A DNA stretch of 64,000 nucleotides from the NCBI GenBank assembly GCA_958450365.1, contig CAUEEP010000930.1:1-64000 (forward strand), written 5' to 3'. Both the position numbers and the translations under genes were made by a program. Position 1 is the stretch's first letter. Each line of letters opens with the position of its first letter. The DNA is from Mesorhabditis belari (lineage: Eukaryota > Nematoda > Chromadorea > Rhabditida > Rhabditidae). Positions 51,601-63,968 of the stretch are shown here, piece by piece. Below the pieces are notes generated by a model that worked only from the letters and a program-made list of their open reading frames with translations, was not told the origin of the DNA and did not search any database.

Positions 51601-54600
51601 GAATCTGTTATCAACTCTTTTTAAAGACTAGATCATCAGCAAAACCTTTAGAATCTCGTCGATCACATTCAATCAAACAGTCACAGGGCTATTTGCTCGG
51701 CGTTTGCGGTGAGATTTTTCTGTTTTCAGTAATTTAGTCTTTCAGGCCACCTCACAACTCTTCTTTGAGAAGGCTCGCATCGCTGGGAATGAGACTTTTG
51801 AAATGGTACTATTTAAAAACTTTTATTGATCTGAAATAGTTACAATTGTTTCTAGCAGTATATCAAAATTACTAGTATCTTTTTGCACTTACTGAAGCTT
51901 TAGCTTGTTCGCGAGCATGGTCATCGCCCGATTCGACCCCGAGAATATGAGGAGGCCTTGCAGAATTTCATTCAACGAGCCATCGAGGTAAAAAAGAATT
52001 TTCTGGACAAAATCAAGAAAGACCAAAGCTAGGCCAGAAAACGAGAACAGACCTAGCCTGGTGGGCTTTATTACTTCTGTAAGCCGAAAGGACAGGTCAG
52101 CAGCCAAGTCTAGAGGTTTGGCTCAGCTTAGTCGACTGTAAGTCTGGCCAGAGTTTGAGTACTTTTTTGATTTGGAATAAGAAAGAACTAAAAAACTTCA
52201 ACGTACTGTTCTATTTTACCCGTTCAGGCCTATCAATCGAATCAGCTTTTCGGATCGGCTGAAGAGAAGAGCAAACATTTTGATGACTTCCGAAAGCTGC
52301 TTGAGGTTAGATTTCTTTCAGTAGATCGTTATAAAACTCAAATTTTCTTATGAAGTACAACTTCTAGTTTCCAGAAAAGATGCCAGGAAGAGAGCTCGAG
52401 CAACAAGGATCGCTATAGGGACATTCAAATGGCGGAAGCGGTCAATGGAGCTTACGAAGTGTACGAGAAAGGAATGAGGGTGAGAAAACTTTCAAACTAC
52501 AGGGCACCAGAAAGGGTGTATTTCGAGATTTTGAACACAAAATACACTAGATAGTTTAGCCTGATTTTGTCGAGAGTTGGGAGAGGAACAAGAAGGCTGA
52601 GCTTGTGAGAGAACGCCACGAGAAAGCTTTCCCCGAAGCGATGAAGCATTTTGACGATGGTTGGTGTTGGAACTACATTTGAGTTTTAAAAACTGCATTA
52701 GTCAATACTGGAGGTATCTACAGTAATCAAGATCAGGAATTATACTCCAATTTTTAGTTGTTCAAGACTTTCTCGATGAGCCCGATCTGATCGAGGACAA
52801 GCGCAACTGGCTCAACAAGATGATTCAGGTGATTACTGAAAAACCCCCAGTATTTGGACTATCTGATAGTCAGCTAATAAAGCTTTTAAAGATTGGTATG
52901 TTAACTTTATTCAAACCCCAAGCTTCAGGCTCGATATGGCGACTTGCAACAAGACAACGCCATTCAGCAGCTTCACCAACAGGTTGACGAGATGTTCCAA
53001 GGATTGGTGGAAGAGCATGGGAAAGCGTTGAAAGAAGTAAGTGATTAGGTTTTGATACAAAAATTCGTGTGCATCCAGCTTCCAGAATTTCCTACTATTA
53101 GATCTAGAGCCAAGCCAGTCAGCTCTACGCTTGGCTTCTGGGCTATTGTTGACCTGGTTCTGGCTCCTGGCTTGGGCCTTGCCAATCCTAGACCTGGACC
53201 TCTGGCCTTACGCGAATTTGAGACAACTTTATCCGAAAGCCCTTCAGAAATTTGAGCTTACAGCAAGTCGCCACAATCAAAGAAGAGTCTGAGATCAAAA
53301 AGGCGATCGATGCCTGTCAAGAAATGCACCAGAGAGAGTACGGGATCAAAAAGGTGGCTTTAGAGAGGCTGATGACGAAAACTCTGAAATCTAAACTTTG
53401 TATAGCTCTATTCATATTCAGGCTGCATTCGTTGCCGATGTGGTGATCGCTTCGCCTAAAATCTCTCCCGAAATGGTCGAGCGTCTGTTAGACAACTTCA
53501 GGGACAGTCAATTGGCGCAATTCAAGGTGAAATCACTTAAAATTAGATGTGAGGAAACTGGAGGCAAGACTACGATAGTCTTATAAAAACTGGCATATTT
53601 TAGACGTTAGGACGGAGTTAGGATGGAGACCTCTAGGTAAACTTTGTACTTTAGAAATGCGAGGACAGCTTCGAGATGGAGGTTCGCCAAAATTTAAAAG
53701 TCGGCGCGCTCAACAAACAAATCGAGGATCTCCATTTGAAGCAAGCTGAAGACAAGAAAAGATTGGAATCGCTTGAAGAGGAAAGGAATGCTCAAATTGG
53801 AGAGATGAACGAGCAATTGGGTTCGTTTTTTTGAAGTCATACTTGACATGGGGAAAAGTATCGGCAATAGAATTCGGATTTTACAATCTTAGCGCTGACT
53901 TCTTAAAGTTCCGGTATACTGGGAAATATACATCAATAACTATGCCTCCCAAACTCAACTTGATTATTGAATTTCGTAAAGCTTAGTGAATTTGGTGAAT
54001 TTGCTAAGAATTAACTTTGACATTTGACTCATCTTAAGCCCGAATCGGCCCCCCGGTTAACCGCCGGAATTTCGCCGGGATTAACTGCTGGTGAAACATA
54101 GCCAGATCAGTCATTAAAATTGTGCCATTTCAAGAACTGTATCTAATTGTTAGACAAAAAAGCAACCCGTTTCTATTTTAGTGGAAGAGCGTCGACTCCG
54201 TGCCGAGGCCGAGAGTCACGTTTCAAAGATGGAAGCGATGAACGAGAATTCACAAGCGTAAGTAAAAAAAATCCACTAAAGAATCAAGAACCCTTAACCC
54301 TTAATTTCATAAAAACCATCTTTATCCTTTTAGTCAGAATTCTAGTCAAAACTTTCTTACTATAAGCTTAGCCAAGAAATCAGTCAGACCTGGAATGCTT
54401 GATTCTAAAAGCTATCTTAACATACAATACTTTCATTGTAAATGTAGTTTTTCAACCAAAGTTGTACTTTTTAGCCAAATGGAGCAAATGCAGCATGAAA
54501 GGGCTGAGCGAATCGCTCGCGAGGAAAGAGATCGTCAAGAAAGGGAGAGACGATACGAGACAGACATGGAAATGATGAGAATGGTGAGGAAAAGCTAAGC

Positions 54601-55386
54601 TAATTCTTTAAATTTTAAATTTGTTTACTTACACAACTAAAGCGTGATTTCCAGGAACAACAAGAGCGTACTCGTCGCGACGACGCTCGAGACCAGGAGA
54701 GACGCGAAGAGATGAGGGTGAGGGGCTTTTAAGGGGCTATTTTAGTGCTTTTAGACTTGATGAGAATGGGAAACTGACCCAAGAACGGTTGGCAAAACTA
54801 GACCCGGACCGGAGATAAAGGCCGGCTTGTTCTGTCTGGCTTGACTTGTCAGGTCGGCTTGTCAACTCAGATTGTCGATTGTCAACAACTAGTCAGCAGG
54901 CTAGCATCAAGACTCGGCCCTGGTCCTGGACTTACAATTAGTCGAGTCTTCGACTAGGGTGATACTAGTTTGGGCGCTGACCGGGACCGTACCAGGGTCG
55001 CAAAAATGTGAGGACTCGACCCGCTGACCACGAAGACACCTTTTGACTGCCCCAAAGGAGTTCTTTAGTCTACCTGATCCGGCCAGAGGGATGTCTTGAG
55101 ACTGGCCCTGGTCTGGCCTAATCCGGCCGAGTTTGACCTAATTGGCTAGGATAAGGTTCTTCCACGAAATAGCTTTTAAACTCATCTGCTTAGCCTCCCT
55201 GCGGTAGTTTTTCCCATAAAATAGAATCCTCACTTTAAATCTCATTTCCAGATGCAACAAGAGGAGATGGAACGGCAGCGACAGGCACACGAAAAAGAAA
55301 GAGAAAGGCACGAGAAGGAAAGAGAAAGGCACGAGAAGGAAAGAAGGAACCGACCTCCGCCACGACGAGGGTGCTCAATTCTGTAA
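48678..55386 (+). CDS. GBP/atlastin-type large GTPase with CaaX box, gene D (26 exons, 809 aa)
   Basis: Complete and in frame: 48678-48710, 48788-48865, 48950-49042, 49131-49235, 49274-49389, 49471-49573, 49787-49891, 49961-50023, 50311-50379, 50463-50598, 51424-51545, 51652-51708, 51746-51805, 51904-51987, 52228-52305, 52375-52479, 52560-52659, 52758-52828, 52929-53036, 53264-53353, 53422-53526, 53655-53820, 54182-54257, 54475-54583, 54655-54717, 55252-55386. Most exon lengths match gene A. P-loop GKFRQGKT at 111-118, switch Thr157 (HTKGI), DTQG at 183-186, RD at 239-240. Helical domain in the middle; coiled coil from about 628 with a HEKERER repeat. The C terminus is RRGCSIL: a CaaX-like prenylation motif after basic residues, as in several vertebrate GBPs, with Leu favouring geranylgeranylation. 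About 60 extra N-terminal residues relative to A. Introns are largely free of transposons, unlike A-C. The start ATG is the first in frame after an upstream stop; further 5' exons are possible. Confidence 0.85.
50037..50270. repeat. CTGTAG-rich intronic repeat
   Basis: Irregular copies of TACTGTAG and AGTCTGGCA in intron 8 of gene D, also in intron 6 (49620-49740). Similar TACTGTAGC runs occur in introns of A and B, so this is a genome-wide low-complexity motif. Confidence 0.6.
50599..51423. other. Large intron 10 of gene D
   Basis: 825 bp. Open frames exist (for example 50704-51024) but no family is recognised, and none joins gene D in phase. I treat it as intron with possible old insertion. 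Confidence 0.5.
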
Positions 55387-55556
55387 AGAGATATTGTTTT
55401 TGACTCACGATCATTGTCAGATCTAGTTTTCAATTCAATGATATGGTTTCTAAAGACTTTTTTCTAATTTTTTCCAATTTTTGTCAAAATCTCGGGAAGT
55501 TTTTCATTTAGGATTTTTTTTTGTTTGTTAAAGAGTGTCCCATCAACCGTTGATTA

Positions 55557-56277
55557 TACAGACTAATAAGTATTGTCGCGTGCTTGAACGCGTTCTACTC
55601 CTCGAGGTTAGTTTCAAATCTCATGAGTAACGGACCAAACTGTTGCTAAGAGTTTAGGGAATCTAAGTATAATTACATGGATTTTCGGGATAATCACTGT
55701 GAAAGATTTAATTGCAATTCTTTTACTTTTCAAAAATGTTGTTTTGCTGAAGAGAATTCTAAGCTACTCATACAAGTAGAATTTTTATTTATTTAGCTAA
55801 CTTTTTAAATTTTCCGCCAAAATGTTGCCTCAAATGTTTTCTTAATGAAATAATTTTGAATTTTGCGCAAAGTAACGATTTTCAAAAAAAATAGCTCGCA
55901 TTTTTCCTCTTAAAAATAGCAAAAAGCAGGTGTCTAAAAGCCAACCAAATATGATATTAAAAATCCGTTTTTGACTTTGAAAAAGTTCTTACCAAGATTA
56001 CAATCACATTTACTTTTGTGAGTTTGATCTTCTGAAAATCCTTCAAAAAAATATTTTACACTAAACTTTTAAAAAACGAGCAGCGGGCAAAGTACTTTTT
56101 TGAAAAGCAAAAGAATTGCAATTAAATCTTTCACAGTGGTTGTCTCGAAAATCCATGCGTAGATTTAGATTCCCTAAACCCTTAGCAAATATTTTGGTAC
56201 GTTACTCATGAGATTTGAAACTAACCTCGAGAAGTAACACGCCTAAGCACGCGACAATACTTATTAGCCACCCTGTA
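55557..56277. mobile_element. Foldback element with about 180-bp inverted arms
   Basis: Left arm 55557-55737 and right arm about 56090-56277 are imperfect reverse complements (TAATAAGTATTGTCGCGTGC, CTCATGAGTAACG, AAAGATTTAATTGCAATTCT). The centre is AT-rich and non-coding. No transposase. Confidence 0.85.
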
Positions 56278-56771
56278 GTTGCATCATGAAACAATTTTGC
56301 TATGAAGCTTTTTCTTTGTCATTTTAAATAAAACATTTGCATATCAATTATTTTATAAGAATAAAGAAACAAGCCATGAAAACTTTCAAAAACAAAACAC
56401 AAAACGAACAAGAGTACAAGACTTAGGGGTTAGACTTTTAAGAATGTTACTGTGAAAGTGAAAAGTAGGTATTTTCTGGAGAGAAAACAAACCTATTGTT
56501 TAAACAAAAAATTTTGTTTGACTAAATTTGTTCAAACAATTATTTGTTTGGAAGGCACGCACTCTGGGCAAGATTACGATAGCTTTTGAAAATGGAGATA
56601 TTTTAGAAAACGCGCTAAACTGATGTGTCCAGTGGGACGAACATACTGTTAACTTTAGTCTAGTTTCCAAATTTACAAATAGTTGCTCTAAATAGTTGAA
56701 CAAGATACCCTCGGATATTCTCCTTTCACTCTTGCCTCATCAAAGCCAATCGGTGGATGAAGGATTGTCTC

Positions 56772-57364
56772 GCTTTCTTCAAGATCAAGAGCGATGGGAT
56801 CAAATGGAAAAAGTTTGCTGGAAAATCTCGATGAATCTCTAAAAACCTTTAGGAGCAAAGAGAGCGCCAATTTTGGAACGCGCAACAACAGCAGGCACAA
56901 GACCAAGTGAGGAACTTCTTTTAATAGTATTTGAATTTAAAGGCTCAGGTAGATCTTGTTTCCAGGTTTAAAAATATCCTTTCCTATTAGGACGAGCTTT
57001 AGGCTAGAAGGTTTTAAACCCAAGTTTTCTGACCTAAACTAGACCAAAGTAGAGTTTGGCTTTCGGTTTTTCGACAAGAAGTTGTTTGCGACAACTTTCA
57101 GAAGTTTTTGCTTGACTTGGCTCATAGGCTGTTTTCTAAAACATGTCAACCTGTCAACTTTCCCGTAATCTACCATAATCTTTCTCTCAAGCTTTATTTG
57201 ATTAAAAAATCACTGCTTATAGCCATTGAAAGAGGCTTTTTTTTCAGCAACGACGCGTCCCCGAGAATCAGCCTACTCATGAGGATCCCGAGCCAAACGG
57301 GGCTGCCCCCGTCGCTCAAATCGTCTACTTTGGATATAGGATCTTGCGGTCGTTGGGATTTTAA
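56772..57364 (+). pseudogene. 3' remnant of an A-type GBP-like gene, gene E
   Basis: Part of exon 23 (QERWDQMEK), exon 24 (56853-56906) and the terminal exon (57248-57364, ending RILRSLGF) remain in order with good splice sites. Everything upstream is absent. It points at gene F as A does at its F remnant. Confidence 0.8.
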
Positions 57365-57871
57365 AAATTTTACTGATTATGTACCACTTGATTAGTATTC
57401 ACTTGAGGTTAAAATGTGTCAACGTCTAACTAATCCCTTGTCTAAAACGTGACAACTTTTGTAACTAACTTTGTAACTGTAACCATAACCTTGCCTCTAC
57501 CGTCAGATCTAGCTCCATAACCTTGCCTCTATCGAAATCTTCTCTTTACAGTAGTCTCTAACTACCGTAACCTTGTCTCTACCATAAACTTGCTTCTACC
57601 GTACTCTCTACGCTCCTGAATTTCAATTAAAGATCACTTGAGCATGAAATATTATCATTGCCAATATTGTCATTTTCCAGTTTTTTTCACACTTTTCAAC
57701 ACTTTTGTTGATTCACTTTTGTAAAAACCTTTAATTTGAAATTCAGCTCCATTCCGTTTTGGGAATATTCAACGGTGATAAATTTTTCGTGTTTGTTTTT
57801 GAACGTTATACAATTGTTTTATTGGGTTGAAGATCATACAAAAGATTTCTCAAATATAATATTTTAATTCC

Positions 57872-60800
57872 TCAAACATAAGAGAATTTCTGAAGCTGAG
57901 GTTGAGCTGGGTTTGGGCCTTGATGCCTGTTGACCATGTTGAAATGAGACATTCTTAAAATCTGTTCTGTTTTTGCTTCAATTTTTCTCAAAACCTGATG
58001 ATGACGCACAGATCTTTGAAAGTTCTCATCCAAATATTGCATCAATGACGGATAATGGAATTGAATCGACAACCGATGGACGACTTTGTAGGCGAAATCT
58101 TGCATCTCCTCGAAACACAAATCGTTCCTCTGAAAAAGCACTGTAGATTATTGAATGCTGAATGCTAAACCGTGCCCCACGGCTACCGTAGGCCCCACTT
58201 GTCTTTTTTCACCGGCATTTCAGTCTAATACATGCCCACTTTACCGTAGTCTAACGTGAATGTCGATTCCTAATTTGATCCAATTAAACTTGGTCTGATT
58301 TGGCGAGCATTCAAAGATCCGGTTACTTGGATACTAACGAGGCAAGACGACGATAGTTTTCAAAAGTTTGCTTCAAAAGTTTCAAATTGACCCACTAGCA
58401 GAAACTTTAGTAGAAAAGTTGACCCATTTTAGAAAGCATTTTAGTCCAAACGGGCCGACCTCCAGCTCAAAGCATTAAAGTTGAATAACGTGAAAGTCAT
58501 CAACTTTCAGTCCTTTTAATTTTCCTCTACACGATTCGGCTCAGCATCTCCCAACCTACCGGCACTTTCCTGAAGAACATCATCCACCCTTCTGCGAGAC
58601 TCCGATTGAGCACATTCGTCAATTCTCCATAGTAGTCATTTTTCACCAAAGTTTGAAGGAAAAACGTTCGCCTCGAGTTCGAGTTCTGGATCAGAATCTC
58701 CAAAGTGGCAAGATTCAAATTGGTGACTTTTTCGAAGTCCTAAAATAAATATTCAGGCAGGTTGCTGAAGTTAACATAGATAAATAGATGCCCAATGTAC
58801 AGGCTTCAAACTTTCCAACCTGCCATTGTTGATGTGAGAATTCCCGTTGAACTACCTGGCAGTCGAGCTCTTTCCTCTGAAAATGAACACAATATGGCAA
58901 GCATTTAGCGGTGAAACAGTTAAATTACTAGTGTTTAAGATTCAGATTTGTAACTTTTCTCAACTCCTCTCAACCCACCATGTTCCATCCTCTTGGTTTT
59001 TCAGCTTTATTTTTCAAAACATTTCTCTCCTCTTCAGTGAATGAAATGACTCTCTCGATTGGATTCTAAAGTTAACTTTTTAACTGATTCAGTGCGCCAG
59101 AAAGTATGCATTCTAAAAATTAGATCACAAAGTTAGTCACCAAATGATTGACTATGGTGCTAAAGGTTCTCTGTGGAGTGTGCTGTGGAGTGAAATGGAA
59201 ACTCTACCCGGTGAACTGAATACCTCTTTTCCATGTTAATACCTGAAAAATGAAGAATTCAGTGCGCCGGAAAGGATGTGTTTCCATTTGAGCACAAAGC
59301 ACCCGTCTGCAGGAGGCTAAACTCACCTCAATCTCATTTGCAGTCAACTCGATCCGGAAATTTTCCCTCACAAATCTCCGCCCATTTGTGATCAATAAAT
59401 CCTTGAATTTCCTCAGATCGCTTTCGGGAAGTTGTTGTTTTTTGTATTTCGAAATGAGATTTTTCAAAGTTTGATTCATTTCCCGCTTTAGAAAGGCGCT
59501 TCGATCGATCGATGTTCTCTAAATTTAAAGGTTTTTCTGGATTTGAGAAGAATTTCCACACCTTTACCACCATTTCGAACACTTTTAGTTCATCTTTCAC
59601 CAGTCTTTCGGCAGCCTTGTAGTCTGAAAGAGAACACTTTTGATTCCAAAATGGAAACACACCCTTTCTAGTACACTCAACTCTGCATTTTCTTCACTTA
59701 CCGTGACCGTGGTACTTACAAATAGGAATACAGTGACCCTTGCTCTTACCGTAACTTACGCTTGTAAACGCACCCTATCTGGTGCACTCAATGCTTCCTT
59801 GAACTTGCGACAATGCTTGTGAAGAATGAAGAATTCAGTGCACCAGAAGGGGTGCGTTTTGAGCACAAAGTACAAGACTGACTCCATGTAGAATGAAGAA
59901 TTGAGTGCGCCAGATTGAGTGTGTTTTCCTTTAGTATAGAATAGAGAACTAGCCAGTTAGTTAAAGTTTGAAAAACACTGACCTGGACTTGAAGAAATAG
60001 TTGGTTGATCGTCTGAAACTTTCGATTCCTGAAGCTTAGCACAATGCTGGTTCACTGGAGGCAGTTGAACTTTGAGATTAGCATTGAATCGATTTTCCAA
60101 TGCTTTCTCGTTTCGATCCACATTCACCATTTTCCCGTAATCTTCTCTTCCTTTTCTGGATTCCTCTTCGATTCTCAGCCTCAATTGTTCCATTTCAGCC
60201 ATCACACCTTCAGCTTTCAATTTTTCTTTTCCCATTGGTTGATCGTCTGAAACTTTCGATTCCTGAAGCTTAGCACAATGCTGGTTCACTGGAGGCAGTT
60301 GAACTTTGAAATTGGCATTGAATCGATTTTCCATTGCTCTCTCGTTTCGATCAACAATCACCATTTTCTCGTAATCTTCTCTTTCTTTTCTCCTTTCTTC
60401 TTCGGTTCTCAGCCTCGATTGTTGCATTTCGGCCATCACATCTTCAGCTTTCAATTTTTTTTTTCCAATTTGCTGCTCTTGTCTCATTTGCGGTACAATG
60501 GATTGATTTTTGCGTTCCTCTTGCATGGCTTTCAATGCAGATTCCTAAAAGGAAGCAAATTCAATTCAAAAATCAAGCAAAATCTAAACTACACCTACAG
60601 TAATCCTTGGCAAGCTACAGTAGTTTCAAATCTCATTTATAGTAGTCTAACGTACACCAGAAATAATGTGTTTCCAATTTTTGAGCACAAAGTACATGAT
60701 CCTGATTGCAAGTTAGAGGAATTTAGGAACTTTTTCGAACTGTGCCCAGCTTTACCTCCAATTTCCTCGTCTTTTCCCTCTCGATCTCATCTTTTCTCAC

Positions 60801-63800
60801 TTCGATCTCTCTTTGAAGTGCCATTTCTTCTTCTTTAGCCTCAATTTTCATTTTGATGATCACAAGGGCATTGCTGGCTGTTGTCTAAAGCATTTTCAGT
60901 TTTAAAGCTTTACCTTTTCTCTTTGAAACTTACCATAAACATTCTCGTTGCCTCTGGCTTGACTTTTTCCCATTCATCATTACAAATCTCATGTCGAAAA
61001 CAGTTTTCTTCAAAAGCTTTCATTCTCGAGTCAACTTGACTTTCTAGCCATTTTTGCTCGGGAATTGTTTGGAGTTCGATCTGGAATTGACTTTGGCTTT
61101 GCACTGGACTTGAACTTTGGCGTACTTTATGCTCAAAGATTGAAAACTCATCCCACCTTTGCGAGTGTTTCCCTCATTTCGCTGTTCATCTCATTCAGGG
61201 TTGTCTGCACGAATTGGGCTTTCAAATAGGTGATCCGGTTTTGAAGGAAATTCTAAACAACAGCTTTTTCAGGAGAAATGTTTGTCTAAGCAATTGAATA
61301 AAACCTCCTCACCTCAAGCGTTTGTATCGATGTCTCGAGAAGCTCGACCCCTGCCTCGGCAATCTCTTCTTGTACCCTTCCCGTTTTTTTCATTTCAAGA
61401 GCTTCGTCAAGCTTGGAAAGCTTAAAGATACTGTAAGATCGTATGCACTTTCTAAAAGACATTTAGAAAAACCGTGGTGAAGTTTACATTAGACAGCTTC
61501 AGGATGGGTTTCTTGGGACGTCCGGAAGGCTAACTTCTCACAGACAACGGACTTGCACTAGTATAGTGCACTAGTAACAGACAACAATACTTCGTATAGT
61601 CTTGTACTTGTATTTAGCACAGTGCTGATACAGAATATTATATAGCATAGTACTAATAATGTACTACTTAATAATGCCATAGTGTGCAGAAATATCTTTT
61701 CTGTTATGCGATCTTTTCTTGTCACTTTCAAACAGCTGAAATGCGCGGCTTTCAGAGAATTTCTTTATTTCATGTCTATAATGTCTTTTTGTCACGGCTA
61801 GCAAAGATTTTTCGATAGCTTTTCCGACTTTCCATATTTCTAACCACTACCACTAGATTTATTGTGTATTGAAAGCTTTTTATAGCAATATTCCTATTTT
61901 CTTTCATAGTGCACAGGCGGAAAATCGAACCCGGATCACCCGGCAGGCGAGCGTTCTACCATTGAACCAACTGCACTATTTCTTCGTACTGCAAGATGCA
62001 AGATATAGATAGGTCTACCAATGAGCTACATCGACACGTATCCCACGGTAGAGCCTTATGCTTTACGCTAAATATCTTTAGAGCATCAGAATCTAGAGCA
62101 AAATCAGACTGAAGCTAACATTTATTATTTTCCCAAAGAATTCCCGGCTAAATTGAACTTTACGGTCCAAAAGATCAAAATTAAAAATTAAAATTTATTT
62201 GGTCTAAACTTTTTCCGATCATTATTTGTCTTTTTTTGTCCATAACTAGTCCTATTTCGACTCTGAACTGTACAGTTCAATTTAGCCGAATTCCCCAACC
62301 TTTTGTATATTTGTTCTCAATTTTGCGCAAAACTCGTCGCTTTTCCTCCGGATTTCCTTATCATTTTCGACGTTTTTGAAGTCAAGCCGCTTTTCGGATA
62401 AAATTTCCTGAAAAAAAACGAAATTTTACAGATTTGCCAAAAAATGTCAAACCTGTATCTGTGCCTCTAAAAGGTTTTTGGCTTCAGGAATATTCCCAGC
62501 TTTCAATAACTCGTTTAAACGCTGATCGATCTCTTTCCGAGCCATCGTTTCCGCGATTTGCAACGTTTCTGGAGAGCTGTTCTGGAAATGAAAACATTTT
62601 TCCCTCAGATTCTAGATCAATTCATTTCTAAGCTTGCTTAGTATCTAGATAATGTTGTCATCCAACCCACTTTCAAAGCTTTTCGAAAGATTTCGCTGCA
62701 CTTGTTCATCGCCACGGCCACCGTTGCTTCTTTGCTCAGCTAAAATTTCCTCGATATACTTTGTGCTAAAAAGTTGCTAAAAAAATAAACGCACGCTTTC
62801 TGGTGTATTGCAAGACTTGTTTTAGTGTGCTTTGTATTAAAGTTCCTAAACACAACCCTTCTAGCGCACTGAACTCCTCATTTTTCTCACAACAGTGAGT
62901 TCCCCAGACTCCTCAGAAAAATGAGGAATCGAGTGCACCAGAAAGGAAGTGTTTAGCCATTTTTGAGCACAAAGCATATCCATGTCTTACTATAATTTTC
63001 AAGTACTGTAATGATTATTTGGCTTCAACCAAAAACTCACCACCACAGTCGTTTTCAACTCGGGTGCCTCGTATTGAAGATAGTCGACAATTTTCTGAAA
63101 ATATCAATTTTTCAAAGGTTTCATTCAAAAGTTATCTACTAACCTGAGCCAAACCGATTTTGTCTTCAATTTCTTTTCCCTGAAAATTCTTGCACTTTTC
63201 GATCACCGAGTACTTGATCCGGGCTAAGCAGCTGAGCAAGGCGAAATCTGAAATTTCGAGTTTCCACTAGACTAGACAATTCCAACCGGAACCTAATTCC
63301 ACCTTCGTTTTCTCAGTCGTGATCAATTGTTCTGAAATTTTGTTTACAAATGGAAATTATCATTCTCTCCTTGTAGACAGAATTTGCAAAGCAACTGAGA
63401 AAACGAAGGTGGAATTATATTCGAGTCGGAATTTTCCTATGTCTAGTTGTAACCTTAGTACTTCAATCAGATAATTGTTAAATTGTCAATTGTCAATTCA
63501 AATCCCACCTTGTTCTCGAACTTCTAAAAATTGATTCGCGAAACGAACATTATCTGAAGCTCTCGGCGTGCAGAAACACTCGATTTTGGAGAAATGGCGA
63601 CGAAGAGACAAAGAGATTTCTCGTAAATCCGATGAATTCTCGTTTTCCGCCTAATGTTTACTCTTATAGTAAACAATTTCCTAAAAGGCATAAAGCTACC
63701 ACAAATCTACCACAAAACTACTGTTTGATCAATCCAAAAAAAACTCACCCAAACACGCTCCAAAAACGCTTCCTCTTGATCCCAATCCGGAGTGTCTCTG

Positions 63801-63968
63801 ACTACGAAAATCAAGGACTAAAATAAACTTTCAATTTTGAAGACTATGATTGTTTTAAAAATTACAAACCTCTGCCAGTTTCCCGTCACGAAAAGCCGCC
63901 GATATCTCAACGAACATATGAATGTCGAGAAGATCGTTGCCACCAAGATTTCCCATCAAATTTACGAG
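57872..63968 (-). CDS. Second GBP-like GTPase type with coiled-coil tail, gene F (5' end off window)
   Basis: Eighteen exons in frame on the minus strand: 63968-63870, 63817-63749, 63650-63509, 63247-63144, 63094-63041, 62739-62671, 62581-62453, 62407-62300, 61420-61313, 61252-61157, 61080-60934, 60884-60756, 60544-59983, 59623-59562, 59518-59327, 58876-58820, 58739-58560, 58129-57872 (854 residues seen). The first exons give the end of a GBP GTPase domain: SLIFVVRDTPDWDQEEAF with the RD motif, exon length equal to gene A exon 7, then SKIECFCTPRASD (compare EKVECFMVPRPAE). P-loop and DTQG lie beyond the edge. The long helical tail includes a 562-bp exon with two 78-residue tandem repeats (KLKAE-VMAEM...KVSDDQP). 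No CaaX box. The final 20 residues are out of frame with the three other copies of this exon. The choice of donor at 58559 (GTAGGT) is mine; a stop lies 11 codons further on. Confidence 0.75.
60004..60471. repeat. Coding tandem duplication, 2 x 234 bp
   Basis: Within one exon of gene F, two adjacent 78-codon units (starts about 60004 and 60238) are over 80 percent alike. Their last 25 codons are nearly identical, which suggests recent duplication or conversion. Confidence 0.9.
61909..61976 (-). tRNA. tRNA-Gly(GCC)-like
   Basis: The minus strand reads GTGCAGTTGGTTCAATGGTAG then CTCGCCTGCCG and CCGGGTTCGATTTTCC, ending GTGCAC. The D-loop, GCC anticodon and T-arm match tRNA-Gly. The anticodon 3' arm is short and the acceptor pairs over only five bases, so it may be a pseudogene. 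It lies in a gene F intron, same strand. Confidence 0.55.
62825..62978. mobile_element. Hairpin element of the GTGCACCAGAAAGG family
   Basis: Inverted arms (TAAACAC..CTTCTAG.GCACT and AGTGCACCAGAAAGGAAGTG) around a TCCTCATTTTTCT/AGAAAAATGAGGA core. Half copies of the same sequence occur in many introns here: 52496-52545, 59085-59120, 59255-59310, 59645-59690, 59825-59870, 59895-59935, 60645-60695. Confidence 0.7.

Noticed and set aside
60278..60838. 186-codon plus-strand frame
   Set aside because: Antisense shadow of the coiled-coil exons of gene F.
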